A DNA stretch of 64,000 nucleotides from CAVRQM01 sp963723455 (GCA_963723455.1 CAVRQM010000005.1:248001-312000), one strand, 5' to 3'. Shown: positions 25,295 through 34,617, numbered from the stretch's first letter. A program made the numbers and translations. Notes: generated from the sequence alone by a model not told the origin.

Positions 25295-25738
25295 TCACCG
25301 AACGTACACCTCGACCTCGCGCGGCGGCCGGCCGGGGTCGCCGCGCGAGCCGATACGGATCTGGTCGGCGGATACGCCGTCGCCCTCCAGCACCGCGGCC
25401 ACCGTCGCCGCGTCCTGCGCCCCGATTCGCTGCGCCGCGTCCTGGGCGGCGAGGCCGGCCGAGGCGGGGATCGGGGTAACCAGGTCGAAATCCACGTCCG
25501 CCTTGCGCGCCCGCGCTGTCCGCGACGCCTCCACCAGCCCGTCCTGCCAGTCCTGCGTCGCCGAGCCGAAGCGCACGATCGCGAGCGGCGGCGGCGGCAG
25601 CGCCCGTTGCGCGTAGTCGGCGCGCGCCAGCTGCGCGGCCCCGGGATACAGCCCGGCGCGCTCGAAGGTGCGCTGGTCCACCAGCTGGCAGCCGGCCAGC
25701 GTAGCCACCAGCAGCAGCCCCATGACAACCCGATTCAT
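25295..25738 (-). CDS. putative lipoprotein with OmpA-like C-terminal segment
   Basis: A 147-residue protein. MNRVVMGLLLVATLAGC is a lipoprotein signal with lipobox LAGC (Cys17). The mature part contains LAIVRFGSATQDWQDGL and, at the end, AATVAAVLEGDGVSADQIRIGSRG followed by PREVEVYVR. That ending resembles the peptidoglycan-binding OmpA-like fold (alpha helix then R-IRI-G and VEVYVR strand), but the domain is short. It is probably anchored in a membrane and faces the periplasm. Divergent from the transketolase pseudogene; function unknown. Confidence 0.75.
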   Translation of the reverse strand: MNRVVMGLLLVATLAGCQLVDQRTFERAGLYPGAAQLARADYAQRALPPPPLAIVRFGSATQDWQDGLVEASRTARARKADVDFDLVTPIPASAGLAAQDAAQRIGAQDAATVAAVLEGDGVSADQIRIGSRGDPGRPPREVEVYVR

Positions 25739-25830
25739 TCCCGCAATCTCGCCGCAACCGCCGCGTCCGACAAGGCGGACGGCGGCGGCAGGCTTGCCCC
25801 GACCGGCCGGCGACCGTAAGAGCGCAGGTG

Positions 25831-27717
25831 ATGACGTCCCCGGCCGAGACCAGCGCAGCACTGGCCGCCGCTCAAGCCAGCCGGGGTCGCTCCGGTCCGG
25901 CCTGGCCCGGCGCGGCCGCGCCGGGCGACGCGCCCGAGTCCGTGCGGGCGCGGCGATCCGGCAGGCAGGCGCGCGCCGGCCTAGAGGATCGCCTGCTGGG
26001 CGAGGCGCTGCGCGCCCGCGCCGCCATGCTGTCCGGCGCCGGGCCGACGGATCCGACGCATGCGCTAGGGCCGGTGGACGCCGCCTCGGTGCTGTGGACG
26101 CGGTTCCTGAAATACGATGCCGCCGACCCGCATTGGCCGGACCGCGACCGGTTCCTGCTCTCGCCCGGCTACGGCCCTGGGCTGCATTCGGCCTTGCTGC
26201 AACTGACCGCCCACCCTAGGAACGGGGACGCCGCGTCGTTCAGTCAGGGCTTCGGGGCCGCGGTCGGGATGGCGCTGGCCGAGCGCTTCCTCGCGGCCCG
26301 CTTCGGCCGCAGCCTGGTGGACCACCGCACCTGGGTCATGGCCTCCGACGGCGACCTGATGCAGGGCGTCAGCCACGAGGCGGCGAAGTCTCTGCCGGGC
26401 ACCTCAAGCTCGACCGGCTGACTGTGCTGTGGGACCAGGCAGCGGACGCTCCCGGCTCCGAGGACACGCTGCGGCGCTTCGCCGCCTATGGCTGGGCCAC
26501 CAAGGCGATCGAGGCACGTGACCACGCGGCCATTGCCGCAGCACTCGGCATGGCGACCCGCTCGCGCAAGCCGACCCTGATCGCCTGCCGCGTCGCCGCC
26601 CCGCCGATGCCGCCGCGCAGCCAGCCGCTGGTGCTGCCGACGGCGGCGTCGGGCTGGCGCGCCGCCGGCCAGCGCGGCGCCGCAGCGCGCCGGAGCTGGC
26701 TGAAGCGGCTGGCCCATCATCCCCGCCGCTCCGAGTTCGAGCGGGTCACCGCCGGGCTGCTGCCCGAACTCGCTGTCCGAGGTGCTGGACGGGCTGAAAA
26801 CGGCCTTCGCCGCCGGGCGCGGGGCGATGACCACGGGCGAGGCCAGCGAGCGGGTGCTGGCCGCGCTGGGCGCGGTGCTGCCGGAACTGGTCGGCGGCGC
26901 GGCCGACCCGGCCCGTGGCGCGCCGCCCGCGCCGCGCGCCGGGTCCGGCAGCTTCGCCGCGAGATTCCTCCATTTCGGCATCCGCGAGCACGGCATGGCG
27001 GCGGCGATGGTCGGCATGGCGGCGCATCGCGGCGTGCTGCCCTATGGCGGCACCGCCTGCGCCCTGTCGGAGTCGATGCGCCCGGCGCTGCGCCTGGCCG
27101 CGCTGATGAAAGCCAGGCTGGTGCACGTGCTGACCCATGAAGCCGCTTCCGTGGAGCGCGGCGCGGCGCCGTCGCGCCCGGTCGAGCACCTGGCCAGCCT
27201 GCGCGCGGTTCCGAACCTGCACGTGCTGCGCCCGGCCGACGCGGTGGAGACGGCGGAATGCTGGGAACTGGCGCTGCGCCGCGACGACGGGCCCAGCCTG
27301 CTGGTGCTCGGCGGCGAGCACGCACCGATGCTGCGCGACCGGGCGCGCGCCAATCGCTGCGCGGAAGGCGGCTACGTGCTGGCCGAGGCCGACGGCCCAC
27401 GTCGCGCCACGCTGATCGCCACCGGCTCGGAGGTGGCGATCGCGGTCGCCGCCCGCGCCCGCCTGGCCGCCGAGCGCATCGCGGTGGCGGTGGTCTCGCT
27501 GCCGTGCTGGGACCTGTTCGCCCGTGCCGGTTCCGCCCACCATGCCCGCGTGCTGGGCGAGGCGATGCGCTTCGGCATCGAGGCCGGCAGCGGCTTCGGC
27601 TGGGAGCGCTGGCTCGGCCCCGATGGCGTGTTCATCGGCTGCGAGGATTTCTCCGCCGCCACCGACCTGACCCCAGAGGCGATCGCGGCGACGGTGCGCC
27701 GCTGCCTCGCCGCCTGA
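25831..27717 (+). pseudogene. tkt: transketolase pseudogene
   Basis: Transketolase sequence is spread over three reading frames: 25831 to about 26390, about 26390-26765, and about 26770-27717. The shifts are visible because the protein continues (SHEA... then AGHLKLDRLTVLWD; FERVTAG... then LSEVLDGLK). It also lacks expected segments, such as the stretch with GHPEYGH-like residues before the NAVGMALAER equivalent. Key residues are lost: the GHG position reads GYG, the cofactor GDG reads SDGD, and the substrate loop before the PVEHLASLRAVPNL equivalent is degenerate. REHGM with its catalytic Glu remains. It precedes intact gap and pgk, so it is the relic of a tkt-gap-pgk operon. Confidence 0.85.
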
Positions 27718-27757
27718 CCCCGCATCCGCACAGACGACGCAAGAAGGGACACGACTT

Positions 27758-28771
27758 ATGGCCGTGAAGGTCGCGATCAACGGGTTTGGCCGCATTGGGC
27801 GGCTGGTGCTGCGCGCCATCGTCGAGAGTGGCCGTGACGACATCGATCCGGTCGCCATCAACGACCTCGGCAGCGTCGAGGCGAACGCGCATCTGTTCCG
27901 CTATGACAGCGTGCATGGCCGCTTTCCCGGCCAGGTGGAGGTGTCCGGCGACAGCATCACCATCACCCATCAGGGGCGCCGGTTCGGGCCGATCCGCGTC
28001 TCGGCCGAGCGCGACCCGTTGCAGGCGCCGTACCAGGGCGTCGATGTGGCGATGGAATGCACCGGCCTGTTCACACGCAAGGAGCAGGCCGCCCAGCTGA
28101 TCCAGGCAGGAGCGCGAAAGGTGCTGATCTCGGCGCCGGCCGAGGGGGCGGATGCGACGGTCGTGTTCGGCGTCAACGAGCGGGTGATGACTGCCGACAT
28201 GACGGTGGTCTCCAACGCCTCCTGCACGACGAACTGCCTCGCGCCGATGGTCAAGGTGCTGCACGACGCCTTCGTGGTGCAGCGCGGCTACATGGTGACG
28301 TGCCACAGCTACACCGGCGACCAGCGCACGGTGGACACGCTGCACAAGGATCTGCATCGCGCCCGCGCCGCCGCCGTGTCGATGATCCCGACCACCACCG
28401 GCGCGGCCCGCGCCGTGGGCCTGGTGCTGCCGGAGCTGAAGGGCAAGCTGGACGGCACCGCGATCCGCGTGCCGACGCCGAACGTCTCGATGGTCTCGCT
28501 GGACGTGATGCTGGAAAAGAAGCCGACGCGCGAGGAGATCAACGCGGCGATGAAGGCGGCCAGCGAGGGGCCGATGAGGGGTATCCTGGAGTACAACACC
28601 GCCCCGCTGGTCAGCAGCGACTTCAACCACGCAGCCGCGTCCTGCACCTTCGACGCCGGGCAGACCGCCGTGGTGGATGGGCAGCTGTTCCGGGTGATGG
28701 GCTGGTACGACAACGAATGGGGCTTCTCGAACCGCATGATCGATACCGCGGTGCTGTTCGGGAGCCTGTAA
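27758..28771 (+). CDS. gap: glyceraldehyde-3-phosphate dehydrogenase, type I
   Basis: A 337-residue tetrameric glycolytic and gluconeogenic enzyme. The NAD site is INGFGRIGR, and Asn/Asp near residue 33-34 (INDLG) suggests NAD use. The active-site Cys156 lies in SNASCTTNCLAP and the catalytic His in CHSYTGDQ. The C-terminal WYDNEWGFSNRM is complete. AAGAAGGGA lies 9 bases before the ATG. It follows the wrecked transketolase by 40 bp, and its TAA overlaps the pgk ATG (TAATG). Confidence 0.97.
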   Translation: MAVKVAINGFGRIGRLVLRAIVESGRDDIDPVAINDLGSVEANAHLFRYDSVHGRFPGQVEVSGDSITITHQGRRFGPIRVSAERDPLQAPYQGVDVAMECTGLFTRKEQAAQLIQAGARKVLISAPAEGADATVVFGVNERVMTADMTVVSNASCTTNCLAPMVKVLHDAFVVQRGYMVTCHSYTGDQRTVDTLHKDLHRARAAAVSMIPTTTGAARAVGLVLPELKGKLDGTAIRVPTPNVSMVSLDVMLEKKPTREEINAAMKAASEGPMRGILEYNTAPLVSSDFNHAAASCTFDAGQTAVVDGQLFRVMGWYDNEWGFSNRMIDTAVLFGSL

Positions 28772-29961
28772 TGGCGCTGCGGACCCTCGACCACCTGGAA
28801 CCGCGCGGAAGGCGGGTGCTGGTGCGCGCCGACCTGAACGTGCCGGTGCGCGACGGGCGCATCACCGACGCGACCCGGATCGAGCGTCTTGCGCCGACCC
28901 TGCGCGAGCTGTCGGACAAGGGCGCGCGGGTGATCGTGTGCAGCCATTTCGAGCGGCCGAAAGGCAGGCCGAACCCGGCCATGTCGCTGCGCCCGATGGC
29001 CGAGGCGCTGGGGCAGGCGCTGGGGCGGAGCGTGGCCTTCGCCGAGTCCTGCGTGGGCGAGCCGGCCCGTGCGGCGGTCGAGCGGCTGGCCGACGGCGAT
29101 GTGTGCCTGCTGGAGAACACCCGCTTCCACCCCGGCGAGGAAGACAACCAGTCCGAGTTCGCCGCCGCGCTGGCGCTGCACGCGGATGCGTATGTCAATG
29201 ACGCATTCTCCGCCGCCCACCGCGCCCATGCCAGCACCGAGGGCGTGGCGCGGCGCCTGCCGTCCTATGCCGGGCGGCTGATGCAGGCCGAGCTGGAGGC
29301 GCTGGCGCTGGCGCTGACCCATCCCGAGCGGCCGGTCTGCGCCATCGTCGGCGGCTCGAAAGTCTCCACCAAGATCGACCTGCTGACCAATCTGTCCGAG
29401 CGCGTGCAGGTGCTGGTGATCGGCGGCGCGATGGCCAACACCTTTCTCGCGGCTCAGGGGGTCGCTGTCGGACGCTCGCTGCAGGAGGACAGCCTGCACG
29501 ACCTGGCGCGCGACATTCTGGGCGCCGCGGCCGATGCCGGGTGCGAGGTGGTGCTGCCGATCGACGCCGTGACCGCCACGGAGTTCCGCCCCGACCCGCC
29601 GACCCGCATCGTGCCGATCGCCGGGGTGGCGGACGACGCCATGATCCTCGATGTCGGGCCGCAGACGGTCGCCGCGCTGCAACGCCGGCTGGGCGGGTTC
29701 CGGACCCTGGTCTGGAACGGTCCGCTCGGCGCTTTCGAGACCCCGCCGTTTGACGCGGCGACGACCGCGCTGGCGCGCGCCGTGGCCGAGGCGACGCGGA
29801 CCGGCGGCCTGCGCAGCGTGGCCGGCGGCGGCGACACCGTGGCCGCGCTGCGCCATGCCGGGGTGGAGGAGGCGTTGACCTATGTCTCGGCCGCCGGCGG
29901 GGCGTTCCTGGAGTGGCTGGAGGGCAAGACGCTGCCGGGGGTGGCTGTCCTGGAGTCCTGA
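28771..29961 (+). CDS. pgk: phosphoglycerate kinase
   Basis: A 396-residue monomeric kinase making ATP from 1,3-bisphosphoglycerate. N-domain motifs: VLVRADLNVPV, SHFERPKG, LLENTRFHPGEE and YVNDAFSAAHRAHAS. C-domain motifs: AIVGGSKVSTKI, LVIGGAMANTFL, LVWNGPLGAFE and the nucleotide loop VAGGGDTVAAL. The last part (TYVSAAGGAFLEWLEGKTLPG) is intact. It starts in the gap stop codon, so the two are translated together. Confidence 0.97.
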   Translation: MALRTLDHLEPRGRRVLVRADLNVPVRDGRITDATRIERLAPTLRELSDKGARVIVCSHFERPKGRPNPAMSLRPMAEALGQALGRSVAFAESCVGEPARAAVERLADGDVCLLENTRFHPGEEDNQSEFAAALALHADAYVNDAFSAAHRAHASTEGVARRLPSYAGRLMQAELEALALALTHPERPVCAIVGGSKVSTKIDLLTNLSERVQVLVIGGAMANTFLAAQGVAVGRSLQEDSLHDLARDILGAAADAGCEVVLPIDAVTATEFRPDPPTRIVPIAGVADDAMILDVGPQTVAALQRRLGGFRTLVWNGPLGAFETPPFDAATTALARAVAEATRTGGLRSVAGGGDTVAALRHAGVEEALTYVSAAGGAFLEWLEGKTLPGVAVLES

Positions 29962-29968
29962 CCACCGG

Positions 29969-30763
29969 CTACCGGAGGTTGGCGGGCAGGCCCTTCGCCG
30001 CGTCCAGCGTCGCGCCCTGGACCGTGATGCCGTCCAGCTTCGCGCCGGTAAAATCGGCGCCGGTCAGGTAGGCGCCGTCGAAATCCGCGTCGGTCAGGTC
30101 CGCGCCATTGAAATGCGCGCCGTTCAGCCGGGCGAAGCGGAAGCTGACATGGCCCAGGCCCGCGCCGGTGAAATTGGCGTGGTCGAGGTTGCAGCTCATG
30201 AACTCGGTGCGCAGCAGGCCCATCGACTGATTGGCCATCACGACGGTCATGTTGGCGTGCGCGAAGTCAGCCCCGCGCAGATCGTCGAAGCTGAAATGCA
30301 CGGTCAGCGACGCGCCCGAGAAATCCGCCCCCGCGAAGTTCGCCGCCTGGTCGGCGGTGTTTTCCATCCCGGTCGAGGTCACGATTGTCTGCATGGTCGC
30401 GCCGGCCAGCCTGGCGCCTGAAAAATTGGCCCGGATGATCCAGGCGAAGGTGAGGTCCGCCCCGCTCAGATCCGCGTCGGACAGGTCGGCCCCGACCAGC
30501 TTGACCCCGTGCAGATCGGCATGGGCCAGGTTGGCGCGGGACAGCGACGCGCCGCTGAGGTCGAGGCCGGTGAGGTCGTCGCCGCGCATGTCGCGGCCGG
30601 ACAGGTCGGCCTTGCCGGCGGCGGCGACGGCAATCGCGCGCACCTGATCGGCCGTGAGATGATCCGCCGCCCGCGCCGGCATTGGGGCGGCCCAGGCCAT
30701 CCAGCAGGCGAGCAGGCAGCAAAGGCGTCGCGTGGCGCGGAGTGTCGCACAGGCACCTGGCAC
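29969..30763 (-). CDS. exported pentapeptide-repeat protein
   Basis: A 264-residue protein with a predicted signal peptide (RRLCCLLACWMAWAAPMPARA, cut near residue 32). From about residue 52 it is made of A(D/N)LXX repeats: ADLSGRDMRGDDLTGLDL, ANLAHADLHGVKL, ADLSDADLSGADL, and a second run near the end (ADLTDADFDGAYLTGADF). Such repeats form a right-handed quadrilateral beta helix. About 20 units are recognisable, interrupted near residues 120-150 (QTIVTSTGMENTADQ). The start is GTG at 30763. It is convergent with pgk, 7 bp apart. The role is unknown; known members include gyrase-protecting proteins, but those are cytoplasmic. Confidence 0.85.
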   Translation of the reverse strand: MPGACATLRATRRLCCLLACWMAWAAPMPARAADHLTADQVRAIAVAAAGKADLSGRDMRGDDLTGLDLSGASLSRANLAHADLHGVKLVGADLSDADLSGADLTFAWIIRANFSGARLAGATMQTIVTSTGMENTADQAANFAGADFSGASLTVHFSFDDLRGADFAHANMTVVMANQSMGLLRTEFMSCNLDHANFTGAGLGHVSFRFARLNGAHFNGADLTDADFDGAYLTGADFTGAKLDGITVQGATLDAAKGLPANLR

Positions 30764-30870
30764 GGCTGGTCCTTATCATGTGGCGCCGGCGAAGCGCGCC
30801 GTCGTTCTACTCCGCCGAACCGTCGGCGGCGGCGTCCGTTCTAGCCGCACCTCAACCCAAGGAGGACAGC

Positions 30871-31437
30871 ATGAGCGGAACTTCGCAACTGAGCGGCCGG
30901 CGCGTGGCGGTGCTGGCGACCAACGGCGTCGAGCAGGTCGAGTTGACCGAGCCGGTCGAGGCGCTAAGGCAGGCCGGCGCGCAGGTCACGGTCATCTCGC
31001 CGGACGGCAAGCCGATCCAGGGGTTCAATCACGACACGCCCGGCGACAAGCTGCCGGTCGATGCCGGACTATCGTCGGCAAGACCCGACCAGTTCGACGC
31101 CCTGCTGTTGCCGGGCGGGGTCGGCAACCCTGACAAGCTGCGCATCGATCCCGAGGCGGTCGCCTTCGTCCGTCATTTCACCGATGGCGGCAAGCCGATC
31201 GCGGCGATCTGCCACGGTCCCTGGACGCTGATCGAGACCGGGTTCGTGCGTGGCAAGCGCATGACCTCCTGGCCGTCGCTCAGGACCGACCTCAGCAATG
31301 CCGGGGCGAACTGGGTGGACGAGGAAAGCGTGGTCGACGGCCGCCTGGTCACCTCGCGCAAGCCGGACGACATCCCCGCGTTCAACCGCGACATGCTGGC
31401 CGTGTTTGCGGGCGCGGCGGAGCGCAAGGCGGCGTGA
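30871..31437 (+). CDS. DJ-1/PfpI family protein (YhbO-like)
   Basis: A 188-residue class I glutamine-amidotransferase-like protein. It has a Glu near residue 22 (VEQVELTEPVEAL), the nucleophile elbow AAICHGP with catalytic Cys, and the family ending GKRMTSWPSLRTDLSNAGANWVDEESVVDGRLVTSRKPDD (read in segments). Relatives have been described as glyoxalase-type deglycases or stress proteins; which activity applies is not decidable. AAGGAGG lies 6 bases before the ATG at 30871, the best ribosome site in the neighbourhood. The upstream 107 bp is shared with the divergent pentapeptide gene and holds a 7 bp perfect hairpin (30812-30829). Confidence 0.9.
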   Translation: MSGTSQLSGRRVAVLATNGVEQVELTEPVEALRQAGAQVTVISPDGKPIQGFNHDTPGDKLPVDAGLSSARPDQFDALLLPGGVGNPDKLRIDPEAVAFVRHFTDGGKPIAAICHGPWTLIETGFVRGKRMTSWPSLRTDLSNAGANWVDEESVVDGRLVTSRKPDDIPAFNRDMLAVFAGAAERKAA

Positions 31438-31952
31438 AGGGCGGTGAGCTTGGTCTCCCCAAAGGTCCGGGGAGACGGGCGGCGGCCCGCAGAGACGGTC
31501 GGGCGCCGCGCGAGTCCGTGGGCGTGATGTTGCTTTCGGGCGGGTCCGTCGCAAGGATGCGACGCGTCCCGTTTACGGATAATCAATCGATGCCCGTGAT
31601 GATGCCCCGCATGATCTCCGCCGGTTCCCTGTCGGCATTCTCGGCCAGCATCGCGTCCTCGCTGCCGTCGGCCAGGGCGGCCGGCCTGCCGGGGTTGCAC
31701 CCTGTCCGCGAGCAGGCGCCGCAGGCCGAAGCCGGGTTCCGGCGTCCGTCCGGCGGGGCCGCCGGTTGCGCCCGGCCAGAGACTGCCGCGCGGGTCCATA
31801 CTGGATTTGCAGGTCTGAGCAGGGGGCGGAGGCGCCGGGCGCCGCATTGCAGGAATGTCACGCTCGCGCGGCTTCGCTAACGATCTGGTCAGCCACGCTT
31901 GCATAGGCCGGCGCGAGCGCGCATCTTCCTGCAAACAGCAGGGAGGTCGGCA
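31438..31952. other. 515 bp without an assignable gene
   Basis: No reading frame here has convincing homology or a good start. A minus-strand frame ending at 31583 gives a sensible-looking C-terminus (LAENADREPAEIMRGIITGID), but its upstream part is low-complexity and has no ribosome site, so it may be a gene remnant. No hairpin with a T tract, tRNA or repeat was seen. Confidence 0.4.
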
Positions 31953-32328
31953 ATGCGTCAAGTTTGCTGGCTTATTCTTTCTGGCAGGTTCGTGATCGGC
32001 GGCCGCGCCGCCCAGGCTCGTCTCTGTCCAGGCCGCCGATGCTGGCGCAGGCGACCATCTCGCCGTCAGCTGCCTATCCGGCGTCGCCTTCTGAAGTGGC
32101 TTCGGCCGACGTGAACGGCTACACGCCTGCCCCGGTTCCCGATTCCGACGAACCGCTCCCGTGGTGCGTTCGTCCGGCCCGGCGCAGGCCGAATGGTCGC
32201 CGAACCTGTTCACCAACGCCAGGACCTATCGCGGCGAGGGCTATGTGCCCGGATCCTCGGTGCAGGCCAGCCAGCAGCGCAACGTGCATCCCGCGCCCGG
32301 CATCAGCCTGAAGGTGCCGCTGGAATAA
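31953..32328 (+). pseudogene. frameshifted small exported protein
   Basis: AGGGAGG six bases before an ATG at 31953 is a strong ribosome site. The frame begins with a signal-like peptide (VCWLILSGRFVIGGRAAQA), then runs into non-coding sequence. Sensible protein resumes in a second frame (PMLAQATISPSAAYPASPSEV to TPAPVPDSDEP) and a third (AEWSPNLFTNARTYRGEGYV to GISLKVPLE, stop at 32328). Two single-base shifts, near 32020 and 32155, would restore a protein of about 125 residues. The family is not recognised. Whether the shifts are real or sequencing errors cannot be told from the sequence. Confidence 0.5.
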
Positions 32329-32439
32329 GCGCGGCTGCTGACGCGGGCCGGCGATGGGCGCTCCCGGCCGGCCGGCGGGGTGGACAACCGGTGCCCGCCG
32401 GTCCAGCTTCCGGCTTTCCAACCGTCGAGCTGTTCGCCC

Positions 32440-33171
32440 ATGACATTCCGCACCCTGTTCATAACTCGCGCGTCCGACGACCCCGAGCCGGATCCCGACA
32501 CCCCCGACGTGCCCGAGCCGATCGGCCCCGAGCCGAAGGAGCCGGACGACAACCGCACCCTGTCCTCGCCGATCAACGAGCTGGAAAGCCGGCTGCTGCG
32601 GCAGCGCAAGGTGCTGATCTTCGGAGCGATCAACGACAAGCTGGCGCGCGACGTCTCCGGCCGGCTGCTGGCCCTGGCCGCCAGCAGCGAGCCGATCGAC
32701 GTCTATGTGAACTCGCCCGGCGGCCATGTCGAGAGCGGCGACACCATCCACGACCTGATCCGCTTCGTGGACGGGGTGGCGCCGGTGCGGATGATCGGCA
32801 CCGGCTGGGTGGCCAGCGCCGGCGCGCTGATCTTCCTGGGCGCGCATCGCGAGCGGCGGTTCTGCCTGCCCAACACCCGCTTCCTGCTGCATCAGCCGAT
32901 GGGCGGCGTGCGCGGCCCGGCCACCGACATCGACATCGAGGCGCGCGAGATCCTCAAGATGCGCGAGCGCATCAACCAGATCATCGCCCGCGAGACCGGG
33001 CAGACGATGGAGCGGGTCGATCGCGACACCGACCGCAACTACTGGATGAGCGCCGAGGAGGCGATCGACTACGGCATGGTCAGCCGCGTCGTCGACCAAC
33101 CTGCACGACCTGCGCAGCTAAACTGTTGCCGCCGGATCCGGCGTGATTCGGGCGTGATCCCCGCCAACTGA
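32440..33171 (+). CDS. ClpP-like serine peptidase paralogue, altered active site and C-terminus
   Basis: A 243-residue member of the ClpP fold. A 40-residue acidic, proline-rich N-terminus (DDPEPDPDTPDVPEP) precedes the core, from LLRQRKVLIFGAINDKLA. The nucleophile is Ser126 in GWVASAGAL and the base is His151 in LLHQPMGG. The position of the third catalytic residue reads Asn200 (TDRNYWMSAEEA), where ClpP has Asp. Past VSRVVD the frame continues for 24 odd residues. Deleting one C near 33098 gives NLHDLRS and a stop, the expected ending, so a one-base insertion is likely. The start at 32440 is by homology; a GTG at 32380 is possible. Confidence 0.75.
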   Translation: MTFRTLFITRASDDPEPDPDTPDVPEPIGPEPKEPDDNRTLSSPINELESRLLRQRKVLIFGAINDKLARDVSGRLLALAASSEPIDVYVNSPGGHVESGDTIHDLIRFVDGVAPVRMIGTGWVASAGALIFLGAHRERRFCLPNTRFLLHQPMGGVRGPATDIDIEAREILKMRERINQIIARETGQTMERVDRDTDRNYWMSAEEAIDYGMVSRVVDQPARPAQLNCCRRIRRDSGVIPAN

Positions 33172-33181
33172 TGCGGGCGGC

Positions 33182-34283
33182 GTGATCCGGGTCTGGGACT
33201 GGCCGGTCCGCGCGTTCCATTGGCTGCTGGTGGCGGCCGTTTGCCTGGCCGCCGCCAGCGGATTCCTGCTGGGCATGTCCTGGCTCACCATCCACCTCAT
33301 TGCGGGGGTGAGCGTGGCGGCCCTGCTCGCCGGGCGCGTCGTCTGGGGCGTGCTCGGCCCGACCTATGCGCGTTTCGCGGATTTCGCGTTTGGGCCGCGC
33401 GCAGTGGTCGGTCATGTGCGCGACATCCGGCGGGCCGGGAGCATCGCCATCTGGGGCACAACCCGCTGGGCGCGGTGATGGTGTTCGCCCTGCTGCTCGT
33501 GCTGGCCGCCATCGTCGGTACCGGCAGTCGCTCGCGCTGGGCGGGATGTTCAAGCAGGGCCCGCTCGGCGCTTTCGTGGATTTCTCGACCGGCCGCTTGA
33601 TGCTGGACGTGCATCAGGCGTTGGCGGTGCTGCTGCTGGCGATGGTTGCGGGGCATCTGGCGGCGTCGCCTTCGAGAGCTGGAGCGGTCGGGAAAACCTG
33701 ACCGCGGCGATGCTGATCGGCCGCAAGCGGCCGCATCCCGCTTCGGACCGGCGCCAACGCGGCGGTCGCGGCCGCTGGCTCGCCGGGGCGGTGGCGGGCG
33801 GCATCTTCGCGCTGGCGACAGGCGGCGTCATCGGCCTGGCGGCGATCCCGGTCCCCGGCGCGCCGCCGCCGGAGGTGGACCCGGCCTATGATGGCGCCTG
33901 TGGCTCCTGCCACTTCGCGTTCTCGCCGAGCCTCAGCCCGGCCTGGGTCTGGGACCGCATCCTGGGCGGGCTGGATCATCATTTCGGCCTGCGCGCCAGC
34001 GTCGATCCCGGCCAGGTCACGGCGTTGCGCGCCTATCTGGATGCCAATGCGGCCGGGCGCTGGGACACGCTGCCGGCGCGCGTGTTCGCCGCGCGCGACC
34101 CGGCCGATCCGCTGCGCATCACGGCGACGCCGGTACTGGCGGCACGTCCACGCCGGGATCCCCGCGCGCGTGTTCGCCTCTCGCGCGGTCTCGGGCAAGG
34201 CGTCGTGCAATTCCTGCCACCAGGACGCTGGCACGGGACGCTTCGCGCCACAGGCGATCCAGGTGCCCGGAACCGCCGGCTGA
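33182..34283 (+). pseudogene. cytochrome b561 / diheme cytochrome c gene with frameshifts
   Basis: Four or more frames are needed to read one protein. It opens VIRVWDWPVRAFHWLLVAAV and IHLIAGVS with haem-ligand histidines, shifts near 33455 to GHNPLGAVMVFALLLVLAA, near 33530 to LDVHQALAVLLLAMVAGHLA, and near 33670 to FESWRSGENLTAAMLIGRKR. The end is a cytochrome c with two CXXCH sites: CGSCH near 33900 and, after another shift near 34135, CNSCH near 34207. The order b561 domain then diheme c domain suggests a membrane electron-transfer fusion. It starts at GTG 33182. The residues for haem binding survive, so recent damage or assembly indels are both possible. Confidence 0.75.
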
Positions 34284-34290
34284 GGCGGGT

Positions 34291-34617
34291 CGATACCGTG
34301 TGTACGGCAGGGACTTGCCGCTGAGCGTCAGGCGCGCCCTGTCGCCATTCTGGTCCGGCTGGCGATCAAGCGTCATGTCGAAGTCGATCGCGCCCATCAT
34401 GCCGTCGCCGAACTCCTCGCCGATCAGCCCTTCCAGGTCGTGCCATAGACCATCAGCAGCTCGAAGAAGCGGCAGATCAGCGGGTCGCTTGCAATCGCGG
34501 TCGGCAGGCTGCCGCGACACGGGCTTTCACTTTTCCTGGCACCTGTTCCCAGGTGAGACCGAGGCGCTTCCTGACGGCGAGGATCTTGCGGCCGAGTTGG
34601 GCCTTGGCGTCGTTCAT
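34291..34617 (-). pseudogene. cynS: cyanase (cyanate hydratase) remnant
   Basis: The minus strand begins MNDAKAQLGRKILAVRKRLGL at 34617, a helix-turn-helix-like start as in CynS, and shortly afterwards jumps to the C-terminal catalytic part. That part reads DPLICRFFELLMVYGTT, then in another frame LIGEEFGDGMMGAIDF, then RARLTLSGKSLPYTRY. These match cyanase segments around its Arg/Glu/Ser active site. About 60 central residues are missing, at least two frame changes are needed, and no stop follows the natural end. Cyanase converts cyanate and bicarbonate to ammonia and CO2. This copy cannot be functional. Confidence 0.75.

Noticed and set aside
31583..31861. A 92-codon minus-strand frame ending EIMRGIITGID
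   Set aside because: No ribosome site, low-complexity upstream half and no recognised family; mentioned only in the region note.
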